From positions 1 to 64,000 of the forward strand of contig SUXM01000014.1 of the NCBI GenBank assembly GCA_015060925.1: a DNA stretch of 64,000 bases, written 5' to 3'. The translations under genes and the position numbers were made by a program. This document shows, piece after piece, positions 56,442 through 64,000 of the stretch. The notes beneath the pieces were generated by a model. That model did not search any database. It was given only the letters and a program-made list of their open reading frames with translations, and was not told the origin of the DNA. Each line of letters begins with the position of its first letter. Position 1 is the stretch's first letter. This DNA comes from Parabacteroides distasonis (lineage in GTDB: Bacteria > Bacteroidota > Bacteroidia > Bacteroidales > Tannerellaceae).

Positions 56442-57080
56442 ATGTACAGGCTGCTACTTATAGTGTTAGGGATTTGTTTGGGCGGAAGAATGTATGTATC
56501 AGCGCAACAATGGACAAAGAAGGATTCCATCTGGTTGAAAAAGATTTTGTCTGGCAAGGAGAAATTGGAGTTGAATCCGGAAGCGAAAAAAGCCATCGAA
56601 TCCGGAGAACTAATCAACCTTGAAGAGCCTGCCTCCAATATGAAGTTGGCACCGACTGACAAGTTACCCGTCACCCAAGACTTTTCCGAATATATCCGTC
56701 CTGACACCGTCAAGCGCAAAGTAGCTTTGAAGCAACTACCTCCGGCAGTCTTTTGGCTTTACCAACCACCACGAGGAGTTGATTTCCGAATCTACCAACA
56801 CATGCTTGATGCCTGGAAGAGAGATCCTATGTCACAATACGATAATGGAAATATCAAATTGGACATAGCGGAAATGACCAGCAAGAAGGCTCGTACACAC
56901 AAACGAAATCAGAAACGTAACGCTACCAGAAGGAACTACAATAACCTTCCCACACCGGATATTATCAAAAAGAAGAAAGCGTACGCCAAACAAAATCCGC
57001 AGTTGGCCGGACAGGATACGCTTCTCTTACGCAAAGATACCTTGCAAAGAAAAGAGACTTTATCAATACAAACAAAGTAA
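56442..57080 (+). CDS. Exported protein of unknown function (DUF4858-like)
   Basis: This 212-residue protein has a signal peptide (about 1-21, ending VSAQQ). Its middle is acidic to neutral: KKDSIWLKKILSGKEKLELNPEAKKAIESGEL. The segment PPAVFWLYQPPRGVDFRIY is followed by a strongly basic C-terminal third (KKARTHKRNQKRNATRRN). It resembles a Bacteroidales-restricted family that I recall as DUF4858; this is from memory and unsure. It lies 11 bp before the first sialidase-like gene and may be co-transcribed with the pair. Confidence 0.6.
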   Translation: MYRLLLIVLGICLGGRMYVSAQQWTKKDSIWLKKILSGKEKLELNPEAKKAIESGELINLEEPASNMKLAPTDKLPVTQDFSEYIRPDTVKRKVALKQLPPAVFWLYQPPRGVDFRIYQHMLDAWKRDPMSQYDNGNIKLDIAEMTSKKARTHKRNQKRNATRRNYNNLPTPDIIKKKKAYAKQNPQLAGQDTLLLRKDTLQRKETLSIQTK

Positions 57081-57091
57081 AACAATCAACC

Positions 57092-58198
57092 ATGAAGAAG
57101 ATTAGTTCATTATTATTAACAATCCTGTTTGCAAGTTTATGGACAACCTTACAGGCACAAGAGGTAAAACCGAACTTACCTTGGGTAGACATATCCAACG
57201 AAAGAGAGAAACAGGTAATCATCTCAAAAGGGACAGAAGATTTATATAACGGGCATCCGACTACCGTCATGATGGAAGATAACCAAACCATCTTCTGTAC
57301 CTGGAGTTATAAACATGGTGGCAAATGCGGATTAATGGCACGTAGCACTGATGCCGGAAAGACATGGGAGCTACTGGAAACCCCGGCCGACTGGCAAACA
57401 ACAGCCAACTGTCCGAGTATCTACCGCTTGACAGACAAACAGGGGAAAGAGCGTCTGATGGTGTTTGCAGCCCAACCCAATATGTCGCAAACCTATAGTG
57501 AAGACGGTGGGAAAACATGGTCTCCGGTTCGCAGTCTAAACAAACCCTGCGTCATGGCGTTTGCCAGTATCATACAATTAAAAAACGGAGATTACTTAGG
57601 TATGTACCACAGAGGAGACAAAGACCAAGATCGTTCACCGCTTACGTTGTGGCAATCCATCTCTACAGATGGAGGATTGACTTGGGGAGCATCAACCAAA
57701 GTGGGAGAAGTGGCAGGTAAAGATCCTTGCGAACCTTGCCTTATCCGTGACCCTTCGGGCAAACAACTGATTTGCATTGTCAGAGAAAACCGACGCAAAG
57801 GTCACTCTTTGATGATGACTTCTAACGATGAAGGAAAAACATGGAGCTATCTAAAAGAGACCCCTTGGGGAATCACCGGCGACAGACACGTCATCAAATA
57901 TACCCAAGATGGTCGCCTTATCGCTGTCTTCCGTGATATGGCTCCCAACAGCCCGACTAAAGGACATTTCGTGGCTTGGGTTGGTACACCCAACGATTTG
58001 AAACAGGGACTTTCCGGACAATACAAGATAAAACTATTGCATAGCTATGCCGGTTGGGACTGTGGCTATCCGGGATTGGAAATTCTGCCGGACGGGACCA
58101 TTTTAGCAATCACCTACATCAAACATAAACCGGGGAAAGAGAAACACTCCATCGTCGGTGTTCGATTTCATTTAGACGAGATAGACAAACGATTTTAG
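57092..58198 (+). CDS. Sialidase-like BNR-repeat protein, copy 1
   Basis: This 368-residue exported protein has a signal peptide (about 1-22, ending LQAQ). Four Asp-boxes of the S-x-D-x-G-x-T-W type are at about 85-92, 136-143, 191-198 and 244-251, giving a six-bladed propeller. The C-terminal block CGYPGLEILPDGTILAITY is common to exo-sialidase-related proteins. The N-terminal FRIP motif of true sialidases is not seen, so sialidase activity is uncertain. It may be periplasmic or surface-exposed. A close paralogue follows 30 bp downstream. Confidence 0.8.
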   Translation: MKKISSLLLTILFASLWTTLQAQEVKPNLPWVDISNEREKQVIISKGTEDLYNGHPTTVMMEDNQTIFCTWSYKHGGKCGLMARSTDAGKTWELLETPADWQTTANCPSIYRLTDKQGKERLMVFAAQPNMSQTYSEDGGKTWSPVRSLNKPCVMAFASIIQLKNGDYLGMYHRGDKDQDRSPLTLWQSISTDGGLTWGASTKVGEVAGKDPCEPCLIRDPSGKQLICIVRENRRKGHSLMMTSNDEGKTWSYLKETPWGITGDRHVIKYTQDGRLIAVFRDMAPNSPTKGHFVAWVGTPNDLKQGLSGQYKIKLLHSYAGWDCGYPGLEILPDGTILAITYIKHKPGKEKHSIVGVRFHLDEIDKRF

Positions 58199-58228
58199 TT
58201 CACCATTAATATCATAATACAGATAACC

Positions 58229-59335
58229 ATGATTCAATTAAGAAAACTTATGCTGACAATCCTATCCTTCGGACTATGGGGTTCCATACAGGCACAGGAA
58301 TTACTCCCCAACCTACCATGGATAGACATATCTTATGAGAAAGGAAGACAAACCATCATCGCCCAAGGAACGGAAGAGCTATACAACGGGCATCCGACTA
58401 CCGTCATGATGGATGATAATCAAACCATCTTCTGCACATGGAGTTACAACCATGGCGGTAAATGCGGTCTGATGGCTCGTAGCACTGATGCCGGAAGGAG
58501 TTGGGAACAAATAAAAACGCCGGCCGATTGGCAGACTACGGTTAACTGTCCGAGTATCTACCGCCTGACGGACAAACAAGGGAAAGAACGGTTGATGGTA
58601 TTTGCAGCCCAACCGAATATGTCTCAAACCTACAGCGAAGATGGCGGGAAGACATGGTCACCGGTTCGCAGTCTGAACAAACCATGTGTCATGGCTTTTA
58701 CAACTATAATCCGTTTAAACAACGGAGATTATTTAGGAATGTATCATCGAAGAGCAAACGAACAAGATCCTCTCTCCCTTACATTATGGCAATCCATTTC
58801 GACAGATGGAGGATTAACTTGGGGTGAATCTATTAAAGTTGGAGAAATGTCGGGAAAAGCACCATGTGAACCTTACATTTTCCGAGACGCATCCGGTAAA
58901 CAGTTGATTTGTATTGCCAGAGAAAACAGGCACAATAGCACCTCTTTAATAATGACCTCTAACGACGAAGGAAAAACATGGAGCCACCTAAAAGAGACCC
59001 TTTGGGGTATCACCGGTGACAGACATATCATCAAATATACCCAAGACGGTCGTCTCATTGCAGTCTTCCGCGATATGGCCATTAAGAGTCCGACAAGAGG
59101 ACATTTCGTGGCTTGGGTTGGCAGATTAGATGATTTGCTTTGGGGATTCTCCGGACAGTATAAAATCAAACTATTACATAGTTTTCATGGTATGGACTGT
59201 GGTTATCCGGGATTGGAAATCCTTCCGGACGGGACCATCTTGGCTATTACTTACATCAAGTATAAACCGGGGAAAGAGAAACACTCCATCGTCGGCGTTC
59301 GATTTAACTTAGACGAGATAGACAAACGGTTTTAA
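58229..59335 (+). CDS. Sialidase-like BNR-repeat protein, copy 2
   Basis: This paralogue of the preceding gene has the same length (368 residues) and all four Asp-boxes at the same positions. By eye about 80% of residues match, with no gaps. Differences cluster in the N-terminal 50 residues, in the segment about 170-225 and near 305. It has its own signal peptide (ending IQAQ). A tandem gene duplication followed by mild divergence explains the pair. The same catalytic uncertainty applies. A terminator follows directly. Confidence 0.8.
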   Translation: MIQLRKLMLTILSFGLWGSIQAQELLPNLPWIDISYEKGRQTIIAQGTEELYNGHPTTVMMDDNQTIFCTWSYNHGGKCGLMARSTDAGRSWEQIKTPADWQTTVNCPSIYRLTDKQGKERLMVFAAQPNMSQTYSEDGGKTWSPVRSLNKPCVMAFTTIIRLNNGDYLGMYHRRANEQDPLSLTLWQSISTDGGLTWGESIKVGEMSGKAPCEPYIFRDASGKQLICIARENRHNSTSLIMTSNDEGKTWSHLKETLWGITGDRHIIKYTQDGRLIAVFRDMAIKSPTRGHFVAWVGRLDDLLWGFSGQYKIKLLHSFHGMDCGYPGLEILPDGTILAITYIKYKPGKEKHSIVGVRFNLDEIDKRF

Positions 59336-59352
59336 CGACTTTCTCCAAAAAC

Positions 59353-59406
59353 AATGCCCATCGCCTCAAAATTGGATTAGCAATCCTTCTTAAAGCGATG
59401 GGCATT
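59353..59406. terminator. Terminator after the sialidase-like pair
   Basis: AATGCCCATCGC (59353-59364) pairs with GCGATGGGCATT (59395-59406), followed by CC and six T. The loop contains a second small dyad (GGATT/AATCC). It sits before the stop of convergent nudC. Confidence 0.85.
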
Positions 59407-59425
59407 CCTTTTTTAACAACCGGCA

Positions 59426-60175
59426 TCATTGTTCCAACCACCAATCGATCATTTTGCGAGCGAGACTCAGTTTATGCGGAATTTCCGGTAAATTATCTTT
59501 TGAAAAGAACTCTGCAGCACTTAATTCTTCGTCCTGCAAACGTATCTCCCCACCTGCATAATCGGCCACAAAACCAATCATCAGACCACTCGGATAGGGC
59601 CAGGGCTGGTTACCAAAATAAGAGATGTTCCGAATCTGCAAACCGGTCTCCTCTTTCACCTCCCGTTCCACACACTGCTCCAACGTCTCACCGGTCTCCA
59701 AAAAACCGGCCACCAAACCATAAAAAGTACCTCGAAAATTACGAGCCCGTACTAACAAAATCTCCTCCCCTTTCCGTATCAAAACCAGAATAGCAGGAGA
59801 GATCGCAGGGAACATCTCGTTTCCACACCGAGGACATTTTTTCATAATCAGCCCCTGTTGTTCGGTAGGCGTACCGCAAACCGGACAAAAGCGACTATGT
59901 TGATCCCAATAGACTATTTCATACGCTTTGCCCGCCTGTTCATAGAAATGACGTTCCAAGTAATCATACGAAGCCCGAAGCCCCATCGGGAAAAAGACAT
60001 CCGTCTCCTCCAACGGTTCATCGGTAAAGGCAGCCATTGCTCTTGTCCCATCCGGCATCTCTACCGGTAAAGTCCGCACCACCCGTACCGGACACTCACT
60101 CATACAAGGGATGGAATACCCCTCCCCCTGCTTTTGTAACAAAAGCTGATCTTTATAAAATATATACCAATACAT
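59426..60175 (-). CDS. nudC: NADH pyrophosphatase (NudC-type Nudix hydrolase)
   Basis: This 249-residue protein has a zinc ribbon (CPVCGTPTEQQG, then KCPRCGNEMFP) and a Nudix box GFLETGETLEQCVEREVKEETGL. The NudC motif SQPWPYPS appears here as NQPWPYPSGLMIGF. It hydrolyses NADH to NMNH and AMP, and related enzymes remove the NAD cap from RNA. The gene is convergent with the sialidase-like pair and divergent from the YfcE-like gene. Confidence 0.93.
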   Translation of the reverse strand: MYWYIFYKDQLLLQKQGEGYSIPCMSECPVRVVRTLPVEMPDGTRAMAAFTDEPLEETDVFFPMGLRASYDYLERHFYEQAGKAYEIVYWDQHSRFCPVCGTPTEQQGLIMKKCPRCGNEMFPAISPAILVLIRKGEEILLVRARNFRGTFYGLVAGFLETGETLEQCVEREVKEETGLQIRNISYFGNQPWPYPSGLMIGFVADYAGGEIRLQDEELSAAEFFSKDNLPEIPHKLSLARKMIDWWLEQ

Positions 60176-60240
60176 ACCTGTTTAACACTCCTCCTCTCTC
60201 TTTTTTACAGACAAACATACAAGAACAAAACCATAATCTT

Positions 60241-60248
60241 TATATTTG
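60241..60248 (+). promoter_or_regulatory. -7 element of the YfcE-like gene
   Basis: TATATTTG plus C lies 25 bp upstream of the chosen start (60274). It shows that the upstream in-frame starts are not used. Confidence 0.55.
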
Positions 60249-60273
60249 CCATAGACAACAAAACACGGTTCTT

Positions 60274-60816
60274 ATGAAATACATGATTCTTTCCGATATA
60301 CACGGTTGCGAAACAACCTTAAAACAGGCATTAGATGCTTTCCGACAAACAAACTGTGATTACCTGCTTCTCTTAGGTGATATCCTTTATTACGGCCCTC
60401 GTAACCGTATCCCCGAAGGCTGCAATGCACAAGGAGTTGCAACCCTATTGAACCAAATCAATGACAAAGTTATGGCAATTCGAGGAAATTGCGATGCAGA
60501 AGTAGATCAAATGTTGTTGGATTTTCCCTGTATGAGCGACTACGCTTGGGTAATGGATGAAGGGTATCGACTGTTCTTAACCCACGGACATATTTATAAC
60601 GAGGAGCATCTGCCTAAAGGAGATACAGATTTCTTCTTTTACGGACATACCCATCTATGGAAATTAGAGAAGCAAGGCGAAACAGTAATCTGCAATGTGG
60701 GCAGTATCACTTTCCCCAAAGGCGGCAACCTGCCAACCTATGCTATTTTTGAGAAAGGACAGATCCGTATCTATTCATTGACAGACCATTCTCTTTTAAA
60801 AGAGCTTACCCGATAA
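60274..60816 (+). CDS. YfcE-like metallophosphodiesterase
   Basis: This 180-residue protein has the calcineurin-like motifs DIHG, LLGDILYYGPRN, IRGNCDAEVDQ, HGH and GHTH in order. YfcE-type enzymes cleave phosphodiesters with two metal ions; the natural substrate is unclear. The start at 60274 (MKYMILSDIHG) fits the family. An in-frame extension to 60037 would overlap nudC and the promoter, so it is rejected. A terminator follows. Confidence 0.93.
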   Translation: MKYMILSDIHGCETTLKQALDAFRQTNCDYLLLLGDILYYGPRNRIPEGCNAQGVATLLNQINDKVMAIRGNCDAEVDQMLLDFPCMSDYAWVMDEGYRLFLTHGHIYNEEHLPKGDTDFFFYGHTHLWKLEKQGETVICNVGSITFPKGGNLPTYAIFEKGQIRIYSLTDHSLLKELTR

Positions 60817-60819
60817 CAA

Positions 60820-60850
60820 CAAAGGGGCAGTCTTCACGACCACCCCTTTG
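60820..60850. terminator. Terminator between the YfcE-like gene and trpS
   Basis: CAAAGGGG (60820-60827) pairs with CCCCTTTG (60843-60850), followed by C and five T. It serves the YfcE-like gene and perhaps the convergent trpS. Confidence 0.8.
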
Positions 60851-60871
60851 CTTTTTATTAAAAGTATGTTT

Positions 60872-61924
60872 TTAACCTCTGAAACCAATGATTTCACGTA
60901 CTTCACGCAATGTTTTAGCAGCACTCTCGCTGGCCTTTTCAGCACCCATACGAGCTACTTTTGCTAAATATTCCTCATTGGAGCGGATATCCAAAATCTG
61001 TTCACGGATCGGAGCACAGAAGTTATTGATATCTTCCGCCAACTGCTTTTTCATATCTCCATAACGGATTTCGCAGTTGTTATATTTCTCATTGAAGAAA
61101 TCATACGTATCCTTTGTTGAAACGATTTCCATCATGGAGAAAAGATTGGCAATCGGTTCCGGTTTCACACTGTTCGGTTCGGTTGGACCTGAATCCGTAA
61201 CGGCTTTCATCACCTTCTTCTTGATGGTCTTTTCGTCATCAATCAGATAGATAGCATTACCTTCGCTCTTACCCATCTTTCCTGATCCATCCAATCCTGG
61301 CACCTTGATTGCCTTATGAGAATAATAGAAAGAAGCAGGTTCCGGGAAGAAATCAACACCGAATGTCGAATTGAAACGGCGTGCAAAACGACGTGCCATC
61401 TCCATGTTCTGTTCTTGGTCCTTTCCTACCGGTACTTTCACCGCCTTATGGATAATGATATCGGCTGCCATCAAAGTCGGATAGGTCAACAAACCTGCAC
61501 TCACACTATGCTTGTTGCTTTCATTAAAGATTTCCTTTTCCACATCCCCTTCCGAAGTGTTCACACGATCGATATGTAACTGCTGTCGAGCCTTGTCTTT
61601 GAATGAGGTGGTACGCATCAACTCACCGATCCCTGCGTTCATATTCAGATACAAATACAACTCTGCCACTTCACGCACATCACTCTGCACATAAATAGTC
61701 GCCTTTTCCGGATCAATACCACATGCCAAATATTCGGCCAAGATGGTCTTCACACTGTTACGGATATTATCTGGATTCGGATGCGTAGTCAACGAGTGCC
61801 AATCTGCAATAAAGAAATAGCAATTATACTCATTCTGCATCTGCAAAAATCCTTTCACTGCCCCAAAGTAATTCCCCAAATGCAAATTACCCGTTGGTCG
61901 AATACCGCTTACTACTGTTTCCAT
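60872..61924 (-). CDS. trpS: Tryptophanyl-tRNA synthetase
   Basis: This 350-residue class I synthetase has the HIGH-type motif in GIRPTGNLHLGNYFGA and the KMSKS-type motif in KMGKSEGNAI. Substrate blocks FIADWHSLTTHP and PTLMAADI are present. It attaches Trp to tRNA-Trp. The gene is monocistronic, with a -7 element upstream. Confidence 0.97.
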   Translation of the reverse strand: METVVSGIRPTGNLHLGNYFGAVKGFLQMQNEYNCYFFIADWHSLTTHPNPDNIRNSVKTILAEYLACGIDPEKATIYVQSDVREVAELYLYLNMNAGIGELMRTTSFKDKARQQLHIDRVNTSEGDVEKEIFNESNKHSVSAGLLTYPTLMAADIIIHKAVKVPVGKDQEQNMEMARRFARRFNSTFGVDFFPEPASFYYSHKAIKVPGLDGSGKMGKSEGNAIYLIDDEKTIKKKVMKAVTDSGPTEPNSVKPEPIANLFSMMEIVSTKDTYDFFNEKYNNCEIRYGDMKKQLAEDINNFCAPIREQILDIRSNEEYLAKVARMGAEKASESAAKTLREVREIIGFRG

Positions 61925-61954
61925 TTCTGTTCTATGTTATTAATCAATTGGGCA

Positions 61955-61962
61955 CAAAGATA
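61955..61962 (-). promoter_or_regulatory. -7 element of trpS
   Basis: TATCTTTG on the minus strand lies 30 bp before trpS, at the 3' end of the channel gene. No -33 element is obvious. Confidence 0.45.
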
Positions 61963-61966
61963 ATAA

Positions 61967-62839
61967 TTATTTTCCAGAGTTATCATCCTCTAACTTTGTT
62001 CCGCAATACTTACAATATTCCGCTAATTCGTCATGACCACTTTGCCGACAGTTCGGACATTTGATCCGGCTTTTCTTGCGTTGCTCACCAACCATGGTCG
62101 CCGACACGATCCCTGTCGGGACAGCTATGATCGTATAACCTAACAACATCACGATGGCAGAAAGCAGCCGACCTAAAGGGGTAACCGGCGTAATGTCTCC
62201 GTAACCAACCGTTGTCATAGTCACGATCGCCCAATAAATACTGTTTGGGATATTGTTGAAACGGGTGTCCGGTTCGTCTCCTTCCACCATATACATGATG
62301 GTTCCCATCGATGTCACCAAAATCAAGACAAACAAGAAAAAAACAATGATCTTCGGAGCACTAATCTTCAATGATTTCAGCAATAGATTTCCCTCTTTCA
62401 AGAAATTAAAGAGTTTAAATACCCGGAAAACTCGGATCAAGCGGAACGTACGGATGATAAGCAGGTAACGTGCTCCACTAAAAAACAACCCTAAATAGAA
62501 AGGCAATGTTGCCAACAGATCGACAATCCCAAAGAAACTAAAGATATATTTTTTCGGATGTGGCGAGCAATAAATGCGAACCAGATATTCAAAGGTGAAG
62601 AAAGCTGTAAAAATATATTCCAATATCCGGAGTGCCAACGTATAGTGAGGAGCAAACGAACGCATACTCTCCAAAATAACAATCAGCACACTGGCTATGA
62701 TGAACCCGATCAGGCAGGTATCAAACAGCTTACCCATACGTGTATCTGATTCGAAAATAATCACATACAACTTCCGTTTCAGTTCCTCATCATGTAGAAA
62801 CCTTTGAACTCGTTCTCGAACCTTTAAAAACAATCCCAT
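61967..62839 (-). CDS. Voltage-gated-type potassium channel with C-terminal zinc ribbon
   Basis: This 290-residue protein has six hydrophobic segments. An S4-like helix carries Arg at spaced intervals (RTFRLIRVFRVFKLF). The pore loop has the selectivity filter TVGYGD in MTTVGYGDITP. The C-terminus adds a zinc-ribbon-like pattern CPNC, then CKYCG (about 260-282). It should conduct K+ across the inner membrane. The role of the zinc ribbon is unknown; it may sense metal or redox, or aid assembly. Confidence 0.9.
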   Translation of the reverse strand: MGLFLKVRERVQRFLHDEELKRKLYVIIFESDTRMGKLFDTCLIGFIIASVLIVILESMRSFAPHYTLALRILEYIFTAFFTFEYLVRIYCSPHPKKYIFSFFGIVDLLATLPFYLGLFFSGARYLLIIRTFRLIRVFRVFKLFNFLKEGNLLLKSLKISAPKIIVFFLFVLILVTSMGTIMYMVEGDEPDTRFNNIPNSIYWAIVTMTTVGYGDITPVTPLGRLLSAIVMLLGYTIIAVPTGIVSATMVGEQRKKSRIKCPNCRQSGHDELAEYCKYCGTKLEDDNSGK

Positions 62840-62900
62840 ATTCCTCTTTTTTTGAATATTGAACGCTATTTATTCGCTACAAAAATAAAAAAATCTTATT

Positions 62901-62938
62901 TCTCTGCCCAGAGAATTTTTTTTTCCTGGGCAGGGAGA
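62901..62938 (-). terminator. Hairpin between the glycosidase and channel genes
   Basis: TCTCTGCCCAG (62901-62911) pairs with CTGGGCAGGGAGA (62926-62938) with a small bulge, with a poly-A loop on the minus strand. A T-rich run follows it on that strand. It could end the transcript from the phosphodiester glycosidase gene. Confidence 0.6.
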
Positions 62939-62942
62939 TAAA

Positions 62943-63002
62943 ATTACCTCGGATGTAATTGAAAATACATCCGAGGTAATCCCAACTTAAGTCCGAGGTA
63001 AT
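62943..63002. repeat. 17-bp repeat cluster, locus 3
   Basis: An inverted unit ATTACCTCGGATGTAAT (62943-62959) is followed by direct units AATACATCCGAGGTAAT (62964-62980) and CTTAAGTCCGAGGTAAT (62986-63002), then T. The order and the CCCA joiner match locus 2 at 19378-19437. A TATAAAGGAGTAAAA word follows, like the end of the 84-bp element at 332-415. Confidence 0.75.
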
Positions 63003-63036
63003 TTTTCACAGAATCTATATAAAGGAGTAAAAGTTT

Positions 63037-63945
63037 TTACTTCTTTCGTTTGACAAGAATATGTGTAGGTACACAACGTTGACCATAATGGTCATACCGT
63101 TTATTGTCGGTCGGATAATTCACCACATCGGTAAGCGACTCACCACTTCCCTTGATATACATCGTTGTCGAACCACCACCGTCCAAATTAAGTGCATAGC
63201 GGGGATTGAAATATTCACACAAAAACTCGGTCACCTCCTTCGCACTCATGCCTGCACCATTCTCCGATCGGCCATCAATGGTGATAAGCAGCAATTTATT
63301 CGAACGAGAAAGCGCAATAGCAGTACGAGGATGACGAACCCCTTGATGACGTCTATAATCTTCATAATGTAACTTATCAAGGTCCAATTCGGATATATCT
63401 CCCACAAAAACGGCTCCCACCGGTTTGTAGTTATCAATCAGCATTGGTGACGATGAAAAGATATCCGGCATCTTATTCTTAAGATATGAAGCTTTGTTTC
63501 CATAACCAATCTTCATCTTTTTCCCATCAAAAGCAACAGCCCCTTCATGTTTCCAATAACGTATATGGTCGGAAGGTAAAGTAATCTCGGAAAAGATTTT
63601 TCCATCTGCTTTCACAAACGAGGCATCCCACTCGTATGTACCATTAATCCCTACCACCGCATCATGGCTAAGAGCCACACTCGACAGCGAATCAGCTTTC
63701 TCCAACGCTACAAAATCCAACTCATAATCCCTGCAATTAAGATCTAAAGCAAGGACATTCACAAACTGTTTCGCGCCAAACTTTTCGCCATGGAATCTAT
63801 ACCATACCAGTTTGTCACCATCAAGTTGCCGAACGGTCCAACCTGAATCTCCATTTTTAGGAGTTTTCTCTTTACGAGATGCAGCCTTAACCTCTACCCC
63901 GGAAATCAAAAGCGCAAAAAGCGCACATACAAATATTCGTATCAT
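63037..63945 (-). CDS. Phosphodiester glycosidase family protein
   Basis: This 302-residue exported protein has a signal peptide (about 1-21, ending VKAA). The body fits the NAGPA-like fold: HDAVVGINGTYEW, HPRTAIALSRSNKLLLITIDGRSENGAGMSAKEVTEFL and NLDGGGSTTMYIKGSGE near the C-terminus. In other organisms the fold cleaves GlcNAc from phosphodiesters (uncovering enzyme) or acts on exopolysaccharide. The substrate here is unknown. A repeat cluster and a hairpin lie just after it. Confidence 0.88.
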   Translation of the reverse strand: MIRIFVCALFALLISGVEVKAASRKEKTPKNGDSGWTVRQLDGDKLVWYRFHGEKFGAKQFVNVLALDLNCRDYELDFVALEKADSLSSVALSHDAVVGINGTYEWDASFVKADGKIFSEITLPSDHIRYWKHEGAVAFDGKKMKIGYGNKASYLKNKMPDIFSSSPMLIDNYKPVGAVFVGDISELDLDKLHYEDYRRHQGVRHPRTAIALSRSNKLLLITIDGRSENGAGMSAKEVTEFLCEYFNPRYALNLDGGGSTTMYIKGSGESLTDVVNYPTDNKRYDHYGQRCVPTHILVKRKK

Positions 63946-64000
63946 TGTTTTTTAATAAAAGATAAACGATGGCAAGTTATAAAAATATCATAAACGATTA

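Noticed and set aside
60037-60273. Upstream extension of the YfcE-like protein
   Set aside because: It overlaps nudC and includes a -7 promoter element. The family begins at the DIHG-proximal Met.

Overview
The window looks like a chromosomal segment of an anaerobic gut-type Bacteroidales bacterium, most likely Parabacteroides or another Tannerellaceae member. Four things point there: a SusC/SusD outer-membrane pair, a fimbrillin-like lipoprotein, many promoters of the Bacteroidetes form (TTTG, 19-21 bp, TAnnTTTG) and housekeeping proteins of Bacteroidales length. The genus is inferred from family resemblance, not from a search. Base composition is moderately AT-rich and even throughout. No phage, insertion sequence, CRISPR array or replication origin was found.

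Layout. 1-535: non-coding, with a promoter directly followed by a hairpin and a repeat cluster. 536-3211 (-): two overlapping rhomboid proteases and an endo/exonuclease/phosphatase-fold membrane protein. 3395-8504: HU, ArgRS (+), topoisomerase I (-), a small TPR protein (+). 8558-12380 (-): ddh, lgt, an A-type flavoprotein and nagB, in transcription order. 12677-17951 (-): a SusD/SusC pair behind a 250-bp segment bounded by inverted repeats, with a divergent fimbrillin-like lipoprotein on the far side (18400-19365). 19449-21042: tRNA-Arg, recO, and rpsT between two identical tRNA-Glu genes. 21207-27069 (+): gyrB, a C26-M19 fusion peptidase, a lipoprotein glutaminyl cyclase, sufE and a glycine-zipper lipoprotein. 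27059-38060 (-): rimP-nusA-infB-cvpA-sufBCDS-vanZ-rnhB in transcription order. 38173-41812 (+): a thiamine salvage operon under a TPP riboswitch. 42322-47453: tRNA-Met (-), a START-like protein, an LptF/LptG permease, ribBA and an aminotransferase (+). 47527-50484 (-): rplM-rpsI-rpsB-tsf. 50759-64000: an outer-membrane barrel protein, dnaE, trxA, mnmD, a Bacteroidetes-specific exported protein, two tandem sialidase-like proteins, nudC, a YfcE-like phosphodiesterase, trpS, a potassium channel and a phosphodiester glycosidase.

How the genes work together. Three blocks are coherent pathways. The translation operon rimP-nusA-infB runs into cvpA and the SUF iron-sulfur assembly genes, with sufE nearby on the other strand. 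The thiamine operon encodes outer-membrane uptake, inner-membrane uptake and pyrophosphorylation behind a TPP sensor. The rplM-rpsI-rpsB-tsf operon supplies ribosome and elongation components.

The most interesting signal is upstream of the susC homologue. A 19-bp sequence with an AGTTC-N5-GAACT core is present at 18028-18046 and, exactly inverted, at 18260-18278. The segment between them carries a consensus promoter pointing at susC. Inversion would turn that promoter toward the fimbrillin-like lipoprotein gene, so the locus may be a two-way phase-variation switch. Other leads are a 17-bp intergenic repeat at three distant loci with shared architecture, a terminator-like hairpin in the nusA operon leader, a structured rplM leader, and a possible alternative pairing that could drive the TPP riboswitch.
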